A DNA stretch of 64,000 nucleotides from Syntrophomonas sp. DTU019 (GTDB taxonomy: Bacteria > Bacillota > Syntrophomonadia > Syntrophomonadales > Syntrophomonadaceae): positions 186,001 through 250,000 of the forward strand of contig CAJYDM010000001.1 of NCBI GenBank assembly GCA_913757435.1, written 5' to 3'. The position numbers and the translations under genes were made by a program. Below the pieces are notes generated by a model that worked only from the letters and a program-made list of their open reading frames with translations, was not told the DNA's origin and ran no database searches. Positions 45,738 through 54,497 of this stretch are shown piece after piece; positions within the stretch are counted from its first letter, which is position 1, and the number at the start of each line of letters is the position of its first letter.

Positions 45738-46601
45738 ATGCAATCAGAATCTCCTAAGACCGCACCACCCCAACCCTCTGATGAACTGCGTGCACAGGTT
45801 ATCGGCTTCTGCCGTGAAAACGGGGCTGATCTTATCGGTTTTGCCCCAGTTGAGCGCTGGGATGAGTATGATGAAGTGCCGGTGCCATTTCGGCCGCAGA
45901 GCCTGTTTCCACCAACCCAAACGGTGATTGTCATCGGTATGGCTATGCCTCTGCCGATCGTTGAAACGACGCCATCATTTTTGCATAAAGAACTATACAC
46001 TGCGGCCAATCAAGAACTGGACAAAATCGCCTACAATTTGACCCGTTTTCTGAATCGCCGCGGGCAGGCCTCATATTTCTTTACCAGAGATGGTTATGCC
46101 AGCCTGAGTGCATTGAAGCAGAAGCCCCAGGCTGCCTTCGGCCACGTAGCTGCAGCCCGCTATGCGGGGCTGGGCAGCATAGGATTGAGCCACAATCTGC
46201 TCACCCCGGAATATGGCCCCAGGGTCCGCTTTGTATCGGTATTTACCGCGGCTAAGCTTGATGGTCAGCCAGTTATGACCAAAGACCTGTGCATTAAATG
46301 CGAGGCTTGTGCCAAATGTTGTCCCAAAGATGCTCTAAAAGGGCGCGAAGACCAGATACTGGGGGATTACGACCTTAATGCCTGTATAGATCAGCACATT
46401 GATCTGGTAAGGAAGAAATGTTATCCTTGCGGGATCTGTATCAAGGTATGCCCCATCGGATCTGACCGCAAACTCTACAAACAGAAGGGCATAGTAAAAA
46501 AATACCTGAACGAAGCCGATAAGCTGGCGTCTGATCCCGACCATCCAGACTACCGGTCCTGGACCCATGTACGCCGCCACGGCTGTCGCTTGGTGGAATG
46601 A
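45738..46601 (+). CDS. QueG-like 4Fe-4S double-cluster protein (corrinoid-dependent reductase family)
   Basis: 287 residues from ATG 45738, ten bases behind GGAGG; ATG 45729 is too close. It resembles epoxyqueuosine reductase and reductive dehalogenase cores. There is an N-terminal GADLIGFAPVERWDE segment. The cobalamin-region GHVAAARYAGLGSIGLSHNLLTPEYGPRVR (positions about 137-166) is present. Two [4Fe-4S] motifs follow: CIKCEACAKCCP and CYPCGICIKVCP. The QueG C-terminal HEAT region is lacking, so it is probably not QueG itself. It diverges from the corrinoid uptake operon and is followed 12 bp on by a cupin gene. Confidence 0.82.
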   Translation: MQSESPKTAPPQPSDELRAQVIGFCRENGADLIGFAPVERWDEYDEVPVPFRPQSLFPPTQTVIVIGMAMPLPIVETTPSFLHKELYTAANQELDKIAYNLTRFLNRRGQASYFFTRDGYASLSALKQKPQAAFGHVAAARYAGLGSIGLSHNLLTPEYGPRVRFVSVFTAAKLDGQPVMTKDLCIKCEACAKCCPKDALKGREDQILGDYDLNACIDQHIDLVRKKCYPCGICIKVCPIGSDRKLYKQKGIVKKYLNEADKLASDPDHPDYRSWTHVRRHGCRLVE

Positions 46602-46613
46602 GGAGGATGGATT

Positions 46614-47339
46614 ATGGATTCCTATCGGTTAGAGCATTTTATCGAAGATATGGAGGATTTTTTAGCTAAGCAGCCTGATCTGTCACAAATAATGGCTGAG
46701 GGTAAGCAATATGTTCAGAGCTTGCTTACCAATTCGGCTATACTGGATGATATTTTGACCAGCCTGGTCCTTGATGATGCTTTTTTACAGGCCCAATACC
46801 AGGCCATCGATCCTAATGATATCATAATTTACCGTAGTCCCCAGCGTACTTTCTCGCTGCGGGCTTACATATGGGAACCGGGAGTGCGTTACCCCATCCA
46901 CGATCACGGTTCCTGGGGAATCGTGGGAGCATATCTCAACCCGGTGCGGGAACGCAAATACACTCGCCTGGATCACGGACAGGATGCCAATAGCGTAAGG
47001 TTAGAGGTCAAATCCGATGAAATACTGCCCCCCGGGCAGATAACTACCGTATTGCCTATTGATGATGGCATCCATCAGATGGAGAATCCCGGAGACCGCG
47101 TAGCGGTATCTTTGCATGTCTACGGTAAGGCGATACGCAAAGGCTACATTCAATATTACGATCCGCATTTCAACACCGTAAGACGGGTTTATCCGCCTAA
47201 CAACTATACCCGCGCACTGGCCATCCGCACTCTCGGCGCCATAGCGCAGCCCTGGGCCAAAAAGGTTCTACAGCAGGGAACCCAGAGTAATCTGCCCGAG
47301 TACATGAAAGCTGAATGCCATGATGCTCTGCTGAGGTGA
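46614..47339 (+). CDS. Cysteine dioxygenase-like cupin protein
   Basis: 241 residues, start ATG 46614 behind GAGGAGG. The metal-binding cupin motif 1 is YPIHDHGSWGIVGAYLNP (His 86, 88 region). Motif 2 includes DGIHQMENPGDRVAVSLHVYG, both as in thiol dioxygenases. A C-terminal RALAIRTLGAIAQPWAKKVL may be a small HEAT-like tail. Thiol dioxygenases use O2 on cysteine or 3-mercaptopropionate, so a member in a probably anaerobic genome is odd. It is cotranscribed with the QueG-like gene, 12 bp apart. Confidence 0.8.
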   Translation: MDSYRLEHFIEDMEDFLAKQPDLSQIMAEGKQYVQSLLTNSAILDDILTSLVLDDAFLQAQYQAIDPNDIIIYRSPQRTFSLRAYIWEPGVRYPIHDHGSWGIVGAYLNPVRERKYTRLDHGQDANSVRLEVKSDEILPPGQITTVLPIDDGIHQMENPGDRVAVSLHVYGKAIRKGYIQYYDPHFNTVRRVYPPNNYTRALAIRTLGAIAQPWAKKVLQQGTQSNLPEYMKAECHDALLR

Positions 47340-47540
47340 TTTAATTTACAGCAACAAAAATACTGCCCACAAACTGCAAACACAGGCTGGATCGCTTCCC
47401 ATCAGGGATGACCATCCGGCCTTTGACTTTCTTGAGCCATACCTGCCAGGGCCTGCCAATACTGCCAGAATATAAGCTGATATATCCAATCCAGCCAGGT
47501 CAAACTACATAGTGATACTAATTATGCAAAGGAGCCCATC

Positions 47541-48395
47541 ATGAAACGAATCCTGGTGATAATGTGCCTTATATTGATTTTATTATCTGTATCAGCCTGC
47601 AACCAAGCGCCGCAGAGAAAACCTACTCTGGTAAATGATGATGTCCATCCCCGCGGGGGGCAGATGACCACAGAAGTATCTCCGGTGGCTTCTTCCCCAG
47701 GCACCCTGAGCTGGTACGTAATGCGCAACAAAGACCATCAACCTCCCAGCATAGACCGCAATATCGGCTTTAAGTTGAACGACTACCAGGCATATTACAT
47801 CGGCAGCCGCAATAAAACTATCTTTCTCACCTTTGATGAAGGTTATGAAAACGGTTATACCGCCTCAATTCTGGATACTCTAAAATCCCATCAGGTCCCG
47901 GCGGCCTTTTTCGTTACCGAGCCCTACATCAAATCCAATCCCGATCTTATCAAACGTATGGTCAATGAAGGTCATCTGGTAGTCAACCACAGTAAAACTC
48001 ACCCCTCCATGCCTTCAATGACCGGAAGTAAGGAAAAATTCAGCCGCGAACTCCTGGATACAGCTCAGGCTTTTAAGGATTTGACCGGGCAGGAGATGCC
48101 CCTATTTTTTAGGCCGCCCAAAGGTGAATATAGTGAAACCAGTCTTAAAATGACCAACGACCTTGGTTACAAGACGGTTTTCTGGAGTTTTGCCTATCAG
48201 GACTGGATGACTGATCAACAGCCCGACCCTGAAAAATCACTGCGCTTGATACTGGATAATCTCCATCCCGGTGAAATAATGCTCCTGCATGCGGTATCCA
48301 AAACCAACAATGACATCCTAAGCCGGGTTGTCAGCGGAGCACAAGCTGAAGGCTATCGTTTCGCGCCTCTGCATGAACTGGAAATGGTGGATTAG
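47541..48395 (+). CDS. PdaA-type polysaccharide deacetylase lipoprotein
   Basis: Delta-lactam-biosynthetic de-N-acetylase, which removes acetyl groups from muramic acid so spore cortex delta-lactam can form. 284 residues. Lipobox LLSVSAC. NodB motifs: KTIFLTFDEGYENGYT (the DEGYENG form is diagnostic for PdaA), the metal-site NHSKTHPSMP, the FFRPPKGEYSE motif and a final LLHAVS. The start ATG 47541 follows AAAGGAGCC. It supports the inference that this organism makes endospores. The permease gene downstream is probably separate. Confidence 0.93.
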   Translation: MKRILVIMCLILILLSVSACNQAPQRKPTLVNDDVHPRGGQMTTEVSPVASSPGTLSWYVMRNKDHQPPSIDRNIGFKLNDYQAYYIGSRNKTIFLTFDEGYENGYTASILDTLKSHQVPAAFFVTEPYIKSNPDLIKRMVNEGHLVVNHSKTHPSMPSMTGSKEKFSRELLDTAQAFKDLTGQEMPLFFRPPKGEYSETSLKMTNDLGYKTVFWSFAYQDWMTDQQPDPEKSLRLILDNLHPGEIMLLHAVSKTNNDILSRVVSGAQAEGYRFAPLHELEMVD

Positions 48396-48461
48396 GAATA
48401 GGCATATATGATCACAAGGAATCGCATTTCAGTGTAGCCCCAACTGAAAAAGGAGTATCCT

Positions 48462-49898
48462 ATGTTATTTCGCCGCCAGGTAGAACAAGTAATCGAACAA
48501 CGCCGCAGCCAGAAATCTCAACCAGGCGAATCACACAGCGCTCTGGATTGGTGGGATCTGTCTCTGATCGGGGTGGGCGCAGTAATAGGTGCCGGTTTTT
48601 TCTTGGGCACTGCGCTTTCCATACAGCGAGCCGGGATTTCAATTTTAATAGCGTATATTATAGGAGGATTGGTTGCCTTTAAGGTCTTCAGTTCACTGGC
48701 GGAAATGTCGGCTCGCGATCCCCAGCGGGGTTCTTTCCGAGTCTATGCCCGCAAAGCATTCGGTCCTCAGATGGGCTTCACCAGCGGTTGGATGTACTGG
48801 TTGGCCGGCGTCTTGATCATGTCTACCGAGGTCGCCGCTCTGGCCATCTTCAGTCAGTTCTGGTTGCCGACTGTCCCTCTGTGGGTGTTTGCTGCTATTT
48901 ATTCCGTCCTGGCTCTGGCCATAAATCTGCTCGGGGTAAGGGATTTTGGTAAAATCGAATCACTGTTCGGAATTGTCAAGATCTCGGCCCTGTTGATATT
49001 TATTGTTTTTGGGCTGCTTATGGCTCTGGGAGTAGTCAACCTGGTGCGCCCCCCAGCCTCGGACCTCACCAGTTTAGCGCAGTGGTTCCCGGATGGTTTG
49101 AGCGGGTTTTTGAGCGCCTTGATCTTTGTGCTTTTCTCCTACGGAGGTATTGAGGTTATGGGAATATTGGCCTACGAACTGAAGCAATACAAGGACATTG
49201 GCAAATCGGGGCGGATTATGCTCAGTTCTTTAACTGCGGTTTATGCTCTGGCCCTACTGCTGATTTTTGTAATGATTCCCGGATATGCAGTCAGTACGGC
49301 TGAAAGCCCTTTTGTTACAGCTCTGTCGACATTCGGATTCGGATTTGCAGATTCACTCCTCAACCTTATAATCATCAGTGCGGCTTTTTCCACCATGGTA
49401 GGGGCTTTATTTGCGGTTACAAATGTCCTGGTCTCACTGGCGGATGATTTGGATGCGCCTATTTTGATGGCCTGGAGGAATAAACGCGGGGTGCCGGTCC
49501 CAGCCCTCTCCCTCACCGGTTTGGGACTGCTTTTCGCCATCATCATGTCCTTCCTGCTGCCCAATACAGTATATGAATACCTGGCTACTGCAGCCGGAGT
49601 TATGCTGATCTTGAACTGGATTACCATCTTGCTCTCAAATCTTAAACTGGCTCCGGGTTATAGATACAAAAATGCGGACATGACCATGCACCGTCTTCAG
49701 CTGGGCTGGTTGTCCTATTTGGCTATTGGTATGATCATTGTCACTATCGCCGGGGCTACTATACATCTGAGCGAGCGAATCGGCGTGATGTTCAGCTTGA
49801 GTATGGCCGCCCTCATCTTCATAAGCGGGAAAATTAAAGCCCTGGGCGAACAACCCGGGTCACTGGCACCAGCCCGCAAACCTAACCCGGATTCTTAA
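48462..49898 (+). CDS. APC-family amino acid permease
   Basis: Proton-coupled amino-acid transporter of 478 residues with 12 predicted helices. LSLIGVGAVIGAGFFLGTALSI in helix 1 holds the substrate-contacting G-A-G-F turn. The consensus amphipathic segment GSFRVYARKAFGPQMGFTSGWMYWL follows helix 2 (listed positions about 88-112). The late region DLDAPILMAWRNKRGVPVPAL is typical of AAT/LysP-type permeases. The substrate is unknown. ATG 48462 is preceded by AAAGGAG. A bidirectional terminator follows. Confidence 0.93.
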   Translation: MLFRRQVEQVIEQRRSQKSQPGESHSALDWWDLSLIGVGAVIGAGFFLGTALSIQRAGISILIAYIIGGLVAFKVFSSLAEMSARDPQRGSFRVYARKAFGPQMGFTSGWMYWLAGVLIMSTEVAALAIFSQFWLPTVPLWVFAAIYSVLALAINLLGVRDFGKIESLFGIVKISALLIFIVFGLLMALGVVNLVRPPASDLTSLAQWFPDGLSGFLSALIFVLFSYGGIEVMGILAYELKQYKDIGKSGRIMLSSLTAVYALALLLIFVMIPGYAVSTAESPFVTALSTFGFGFADSLLNLIIISAAFSTMVGALFAVTNVLVSLADDLDAPILMAWRNKRGVPVPALSLTGLGLLFAIIMSFLLPNTVYEYLATAAGVMLILNWITILLSNLKLAPGYRYKNADMTMHRLQLGWLSYLAIGMIIVTIAGATIHLSERIGVMFSLSMAALIFISGKIKALGEQPGSLAPARKPNPDS

Positions 49899-49918
49899 AG
49901 ATTTTTATAAGCCGTATC

Positions 49919-49948
49919 AAAAAAGGAGGCCTGACGGCCTCCTTTTTT
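49919..49948. terminator. Bidirectional terminator
   Basis: AAAAGGAGGCC-TGAC-GGCCTCCTTTT with further A and T on the flanks. It serves the permease gene (plus) and the DUF1540 gene (minus). Confidence 0.95.
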
Positions 49949-49958
49949 CCAGGAATCG

Positions 49959-50132
49959 CTACTTGGGGGCGAAGGTGCTGCAATCGGTTTGATTTGAATT
50001 GCTGGCATTACGAGGTTGGATCTCAATCTGGGATGCCATGCAACAGTCTCCCTCTCCATAGTAATAACAGGAGTTGACAACACACTTGACCCCGTTCAGC
50101 ATGGAGTCTTGTTTTTTTACTTTGCCCTTCAA
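49959..50132 (-). CDS. DUF1540 domain small cysteine-rich protein
   Basis: 57 residues from TTG 50132, six bases behind AAAGGAGG. VKCVVNSCYYYGEGDCCMASQIEI and the terminal TDCSTFAPK give the C..C..CC..C pattern of DUF1540, a small metal-binding family common in spore-formers. Its role is unknown. It is monocistronic, ending at a bidirectional terminator. Confidence 0.85.
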   Translation of the reverse strand: MKGKVKKQDSMLNGVKCVVNSCYYYGEGDCCMASQIEIQPRNASNSNQTDCSTFAPK

Positions 50133-50326
50133 AATAACGCCTCCTTTGTATAGGACTAAGGTTAGTATCTTTGAAGAACAAGGACAGTATACCTGAATCA
50201 TGATTGTAAATATTTCATCCCAGCTATCATCTAAACGACAATTTACAGTTTCATTATTTGTAGGTCCGCAGAGTTTGGAGGTATTTATCCCTAATGGTTC
50301 AGGTCCCAACATAGCTCATCAAGTGT

Positions 50327-52108
50327 TTACCCTCCGCTGGCCTGCTGGTCTAAGCCTGCCAATACCTTATTGAGCATCTCTCCCAGGGTGGCTTCCTCGC
50401 TCTTATCGGCGTATTTTGCCTTGGGAACGTCCGGGAAGAAGCGAAAGATACCGTCGATAAGCACCTCGGAATGAGGAGGGCAACCGGGCAGGTGTAGTCC
50501 CAGTCCGGCATGGTGCTGCTGGCACAAACCCACAAAAACATTGTTCTGCTGTGGATCGATATCCGCATCCAGGGTGGGACCCAAAAAAATGTTGACCTTC
50601 TGCGGTAAGGGGCGATCAATGATCATGCGCTTCGGATCCTGGGGATCAGGTTTGCGCAGTTTGCTAAGGGTGAAGTGAAGATAACCCTTGCAACCCGGGC
50701 AAGCCTGGCCAGCGTGGACCACCACATCCTGACCGCTGCTGATATCAAGCTGGGGTCGTTTAAAGGCATCACACAGGGTCTCTGGATCGGGACCGAGAAC
50801 ATTAATGAGCTCGCTTTCGATCGGTCCGAAGCCCTGGAGGTAGGCCAGCAAAACCGGCGGTGATTCGGTGGGAGCGATGCCCATAACACGCATAGTGACA
50901 GCATCTACCGCCACCGGGTTGGTGCCCCCGATGAGCAGGTTCATGGCTTTGGGGGTGCCGGAGATAGGGCCGAAATCCTCCTGTGCGGTGGTTCCATCGA
51001 TTATGATCAGGTCTGGTTTGACCAGATGGCTGATATTAACCAAGTTTTGCCAAAGCCCGAAGAAATGCGACATATATTTCTCCAGGGGTGGAACTGCTCC
51101 TTGCAGATTCTTGATGCTCAAAGACACGGTGGCCGCGAAGTGAATTTTCATCACCGGCATGCTTATTATTACATCAGCCTTTTCCAGGGTGACCGGAATC
51201 TGCCGGGACAACATGCGCTTGCCGCCCGGCACAGTTTTTTCAACCAGTTGATCGGTATTCAGGTCCACCAGACTGACTCTGGCTGGATCTAAGGCCACCA
51301 CCTCGTCGTAGCCATAATGGACAAACATCTTGGTGGTGGCGCTGCGGTTGATGGAAGAGCCTTCAGCAATGATGACCCGTGCTGCAGTGGGCAGGAGTAG
51401 TTCCACCATGGCCTTAACCACCTTTTTGTCGGTCACTACCCCGCCTACTACCGTACCGTCCTTCTTTAAACCGTGGTCACTAACAATGTTAGGCTTGATC
51501 AGCACCGTTTGTCCAGGCTTCACGTAACGCTCCAACCCGCCCAGTTTATCTATAAGACTGCTCAAGGCTCTCTTGATCTCAACATACTCTAACGACTCGG
51601 CAACGGATTCAATAGCCACCGTTTCTTTGCTCTGATATGGCTTAAAGGCCGGTCGATCCTTGATCTTGTCAAGTAGTACGGCGGTGCTCAAATCCAGCTT
51701 GATGGCCTGCCACTTACCCCGCAGACACCTGTGAGTGGGGCGAAAGCCATAGTCCACCAGCATGTCATAGCGCTGCTTGTCCTGTGCCCAGACCTGGCAG
51801 GCTATCAGATTTTCCCTCTCTATCAGAGCATCTAGTATGGCCGTTTCCAATCCCTGACCCTGTTGCCGCCACACCCATAGTTCCGTAACCAGGCTGTTGT
51901 CCCGATCAAAAACCACCAGCCCAGTTTTTTCATTCTGATGGTAGGCCCAGTAAAACTCTATATGAGCCTGTTGCTGCCAACTCTCCCAGCTTTGTTGGAG
52001 GGAGTCCGCTTCTAACCCGAGCAGTTCATAGGCTTCCTGCAAAGATCGAAGCATCTGCGGGTATTCTTGGATCTCGGCCAACCTCAAATCGATACGCAAT
52101 ACTATCAT
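50327..52108 (-). CDS. GNAT-like domain fused to DUF362
   Basis: 593 residues. Residues 1-150 resemble a GNAT acetyltransferase fold (TGLVVFDRDNSLVTELWVW, QGLETAILDALIE, YGFRPTHRCLRGKW). Residues 165-430 are DUF362: GQTVLIKPNIVSDHG, GGVVTDKKVVKAMVELL, SINRSATTKMFVHYGY, VIISMPVMKIH and LSIKNLQGAVPP. The C-terminal part includes a CPGC motif, followed by CQQHH and CPP. DUF362 proteins are thought to handle Fe-S or radical chemistry but are undefined. No neighbour is obviously linked. Confidence 0.82.
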   Translation of the reverse strand: MIVLRIDLRLAEIQEYPQMLRSLQEAYELLGLEADSLQQSWESWQQQAHIEFYWAYHQNEKTGLVVFDRDNSLVTELWVWRQQGQGLETAILDALIERENLIACQVWAQDKQRYDMLVDYGFRPTHRCLRGKWQAIKLDLSTAVLLDKIKDRPAFKPYQSKETVAIESVAESLEYVEIKRALSSLIDKLGGLERYVKPGQTVLIKPNIVSDHGLKKDGTVVGGVVTDKKVVKAMVELLLPTAARVIIAEGSSINRSATTKMFVHYGYDEVVALDPARVSLVDLNTDQLVEKTVPGGKRMLSRQIPVTLEKADVIISMPVMKIHFAATVSLSIKNLQGAVPPLEKYMSHFFGLWQNLVNISHLVKPDLIIIDGTTAQEDFGPISGTPKAMNLLIGGTNPVAVDAVTMRVMGIAPTESPPVLLAYLQGFGPIESELINVLGPDPETLCDAFKRPQLDISSGQDVVVHAGQACPGCKGYLHFTLSKLRKPDPQDPKRMIIDRPLPQKVNIFLGPTLDADIDPQQNNVFVGLCQQHHAGLGLHLPGCPPHSEVLIDGIFRFFPDVPKAKYADKSEEATLGEMLNKVLAGLDQQASGG

Positions 52109-52539
52109 CCTCCCCAGACCTTACTCCTCTGTTCTCTGTCTGTTACGGTTGCAACCGTATAGCGGTAATTTGGTTCTGTTGCCTCCCCTCCATATCGTCA
52201 ATAAGACTCCATTTTCGACCTAGTTCTTAATTCTAGCATACTTGAATACTTGATTAGAATAAAGATGCTTAAGCCTTTTCAGTCAGTTGGTTATTTATAA
52301 AGGTTGGGGATATAAGGAATGAAAGTGAGAAGTGGGGTTTAGCTAAACCTCCAGATAACCACAAGGAATTGAGCGTATTGAGTACACTCCCCAGCCATCG
52401 GGTTATCCTAGAGTTGAAGGCGGGTGACGGTGCAGCCGGGCAGAGGTTCTTGCCAACCTGCTTGCACAATCCAGCGCGGCATCCCTGCGGTTGACCCGGA
52501 CTCCCTTAATAATATATTATATGCTCTAATGCAAGCCGA
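52109..52539. other. Intergenic region, no gene seen
   Basis: A 66-codon minus-strand frame at 52269-52469 has low-complexity composition, no ribosome-binding site and no recognised homologue. A palindrome GGTTTAGCTAAACC is present near 52334-52347. AT-rich DNA near 52505 may hold a promoter. Nothing else is supportable. Confidence 0.5.
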
Positions 52540-53199
52540 TCAGTTTAGCATATTAATAAACCAGTAGCCGTCTTCTTCAAACGGTTCCCCGAAGCGTATG
52601 GATAGCGGGGCTGAGAATATCGGACCATTAGTGACGACGGTATGGTATTCACCATTTTCACCTGCCGCATCAGCTCCCTGCGCCTCGATTTCCTCCAGCA
52701 GGTCTGCATCCAATTCACGCCCCAAGAAACTCTTATCCAGCTTGCTAGCCTGAACCACAACAATAGTGGCTTTGAAACCGGCTTCCAAAAAATCCTTCAA
52801 CAGCTGTTTCCGAGGCCGCTGCCATAATGGATGGTGAGGCGTGATGCCAATCGGTTTACAGACGTCTTCGACCCATTGCAGATGATCGTCAATATCTATG
52901 TCACCAAAGACCCCATTGTCGATTTGTCTGGATTTGAATTCCCTTAATACTTCGGTGAACACAGAGGTGTAATCTTCCCAGGAGGCAGAACGTACCACCA
53001 GCGGAATTCCCAATGCCCGGGCTTGATTCTGCAAGACTGACAAAGGCAAACCATGGGAGCGCGATTTTTCTCCCCCTTCAGTCAACATGGTAAGCAGGCA
53101 AGCGGGCCGACCGCCTTTTAAGACCGCTCTGTATAAGGCCAGACAGGAGTCTTTCCCCCCGCTCCAGGAACAAAAAAACGCTTTATCCTTAATTGGCAT
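52540..53199 (-). CDS. Dph6/MJ0570-type ATP pyrophosphatase
   Basis: 219 residues from ATG 53199, behind GGGAGGG. The N-type PP-loop SWSGGKDSCLALYRA is near the start. Further family segments are SRSHGLPLSVLQNQA, GVFGDIDIDDHLQWVE, PLWQRPRKQLLKDFLEAGF and GENGEYHTVV. Eukaryotic and archaeal Dph6 amidates diphthine on EF2, which bacteria lack, so the bacterial role is different and unknown, perhaps an amide ligase in cofactor metabolism. It stands alone on the minus strand. Confidence 0.88.
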   Translation of the reverse strand: MPIKDKAFFCSWSGGKDSCLALYRAVLKGGRPACLLTMLTEGGEKSRSHGLPLSVLQNQARALGIPLVVRSASWEDYTSVFTEVLREFKSRQIDNGVFGDIDIDDHLQWVEDVCKPIGITPHHPLWQRPRKQLLKDFLEAGFKATIVVVQASKLDKSFLGRELDADLLEEIEAQGADAAGENGEYHTVVTNGPIFSAPLSIRFGEPFEEDGYWFINMLN

Positions 53200-53517
53200 A
53201 ACATTATCCCTCCCAACTATATTTCCGGGGACCAACGGCTGGGTTCAGCTAGCAGCTGTATATGCCTGCAACAGCAAGCTTGCACTTTATATCACATATT
53301 CTAACAACAGGCCTTAAAACCCTTTTTTTCAGGAGACCTTTGTCAAAATTGATTCTATTTTCGAAAATTTCTGTTAATTCAAAGAAAGATTCTCCCACCA
53401 TATTAAAATGAGTATCGAGCTGCCACCGATAACAGGAAAATCAAGCATTGACTGACTGTCTGAGATAGTGGCCATTCTCAATCAGGTCCGTACCGAACCA
53501 ACCTGCCTTTGCCTTGC

Positions 53518-53805
53518 TTACATTATAATATAATAATAGCTAGCTAGAACCAACTGCAGGATCAGTATCATCGGAAGCCCATATTTAAAACTGAGATGGC
53601 GGGTTTTATGGCTGAACTGATACATAGCCAGGAGGCTGCCGAGACTGCCACCCAGAATGGACACCGCGAACAGGGTTTTCTCCGCTATTCTCTTTTCCCC
53701 GCGTTGTGAGTAGCCTTTGTCCAGTGCAAACAAAACATAGCTAAGGGTATTGATCGCCAATAAGTAATAGAGCAGAACTTGATACGCTAAACCGGTGTTG
53801 CTCAT
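53518..53805 (-). CDS. DUF1294 family membrane protein
   Basis: 95 residues, three membrane helices, ATG 53805 behind GGGGGAGG. The signature is FALDKGYSQRGEKRIAEKTLF, then SILGGSLGSLLAMYQFSHKTRHLSF. The family is widespread, sometimes fused to cold-shock domains, with unknown function. It is monocistronic. Confidence 0.88.
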   Translation of the reverse strand: MSNTGLAYQVLLYYLLAINTLSYVLFALDKGYSQRGEKRIAEKTLFAVSILGGSLGSLLAMYQFSHKTRHLSFKYGLPMILILQLVLASYYYIIM

Positions 53806-54113
53806 GCGTATTCCTCCCCCGGAAAACTCTCCCTTTTACTTGGCAATCCGCTGCCACCCCAGGCTTGCTGTGAATAAAAGCTTATAAAGGTGTGACTTTG
53901 GAGTTTTCGACCGGGTTCCCCTGGATAACCATATTATACCCAACAACGTTGCTAGCTGTGAATATTTTCGGCCATCAAAGCAGCAGATCTCCCGCTGCCG
54001 CAGAAGCTGAAATAACCATATGTTTTTACAGCCCGGTCCTAGTAGTTTAACATATAAGTAGCATAGGTGAATTCTGGACTTAGGTAGGTGAAATCTGCTT
54101 GCGTGAGGATATA
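53806..54113. other. Intergenic region between divergent genes
   Basis: Holds the divergent promoters of the DUF1294 and LpdD-like genes, but neither shows a clean consensus. The short frames across it lack ribosome-binding sites. A GTGAGGAT just ahead of ATG 54114 is the LpdD-like ribosome-binding site. Confidence 0.5.
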
Positions 54114-54497
54114 ATGGTAACATACGGTGAAGGCCGCCTGAGTATTCAGCTTCAGGCTATTCTGACCGCAGACGGGGTAGCAGTCACCCTTACCGGAGGC
54201 GAGAAACCTCATGTGGGCGGAATGGCGCTGAGTGTGCCCCGTCACCCCCCAATCATTCCGGCTCAACGTCCCCACACCTGGATCATTCCCCGCTGCGGGC
54301 ATCGTGATTCTGATGTGGCTGCCCTGGTGGCCGAACAATTGTGCAAAGATACAGGTTGTTGCGTTGCTGTTATTGCGGGGATTCATATCGATTCGGCCAC
54401 TCCGTCGGAGATTGGTATGCTGGTTCAGAACAGTCAGCAAGCAACCCGCCTGCTGGCAGATAGGATTAAAGAGATAATGGAGATTAGAGATGCATAA
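54114..54497 (+). CDS. LpdD-like prenylated-flavin chaperone domain protein
   Basis: 127 residues. ATG 54114 is placed behind GTGAGGAT, and an in-frame GTG 15 bases earlier is less likely. LTGGEKPHVGGMALSVPR, PRCGHRDSDVAALVAEQL and VAVIAGIHIDSATPSEIGML match the LpdD family. In the gallate decarboxylase system this small subunit assists UbiD-type enzymes, probably by helping with prenylated FMN. The UbiD gene overlaps its end by 8 bp, which strongly supports the assignment. UbiX, which makes the cofactor, is not in the window. Confidence 0.85.
   Translation: MVTYGEGRLSIQLQAILTADGVAVTLTGGEKPHVGGMALSVPRHPPIIPAQRPHTWIIPRCGHRDSDVAALVAEQLCKDTGCCVAVIAGIHIDSATPSEIGMLVQNSQQATRLLADRIKEIMEIRDA

Noticed and set aside
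52269-52469. 66-codon minus-strand frame
   Set aside because: No ribosome-binding site, low-complexity composition and no family recognised.
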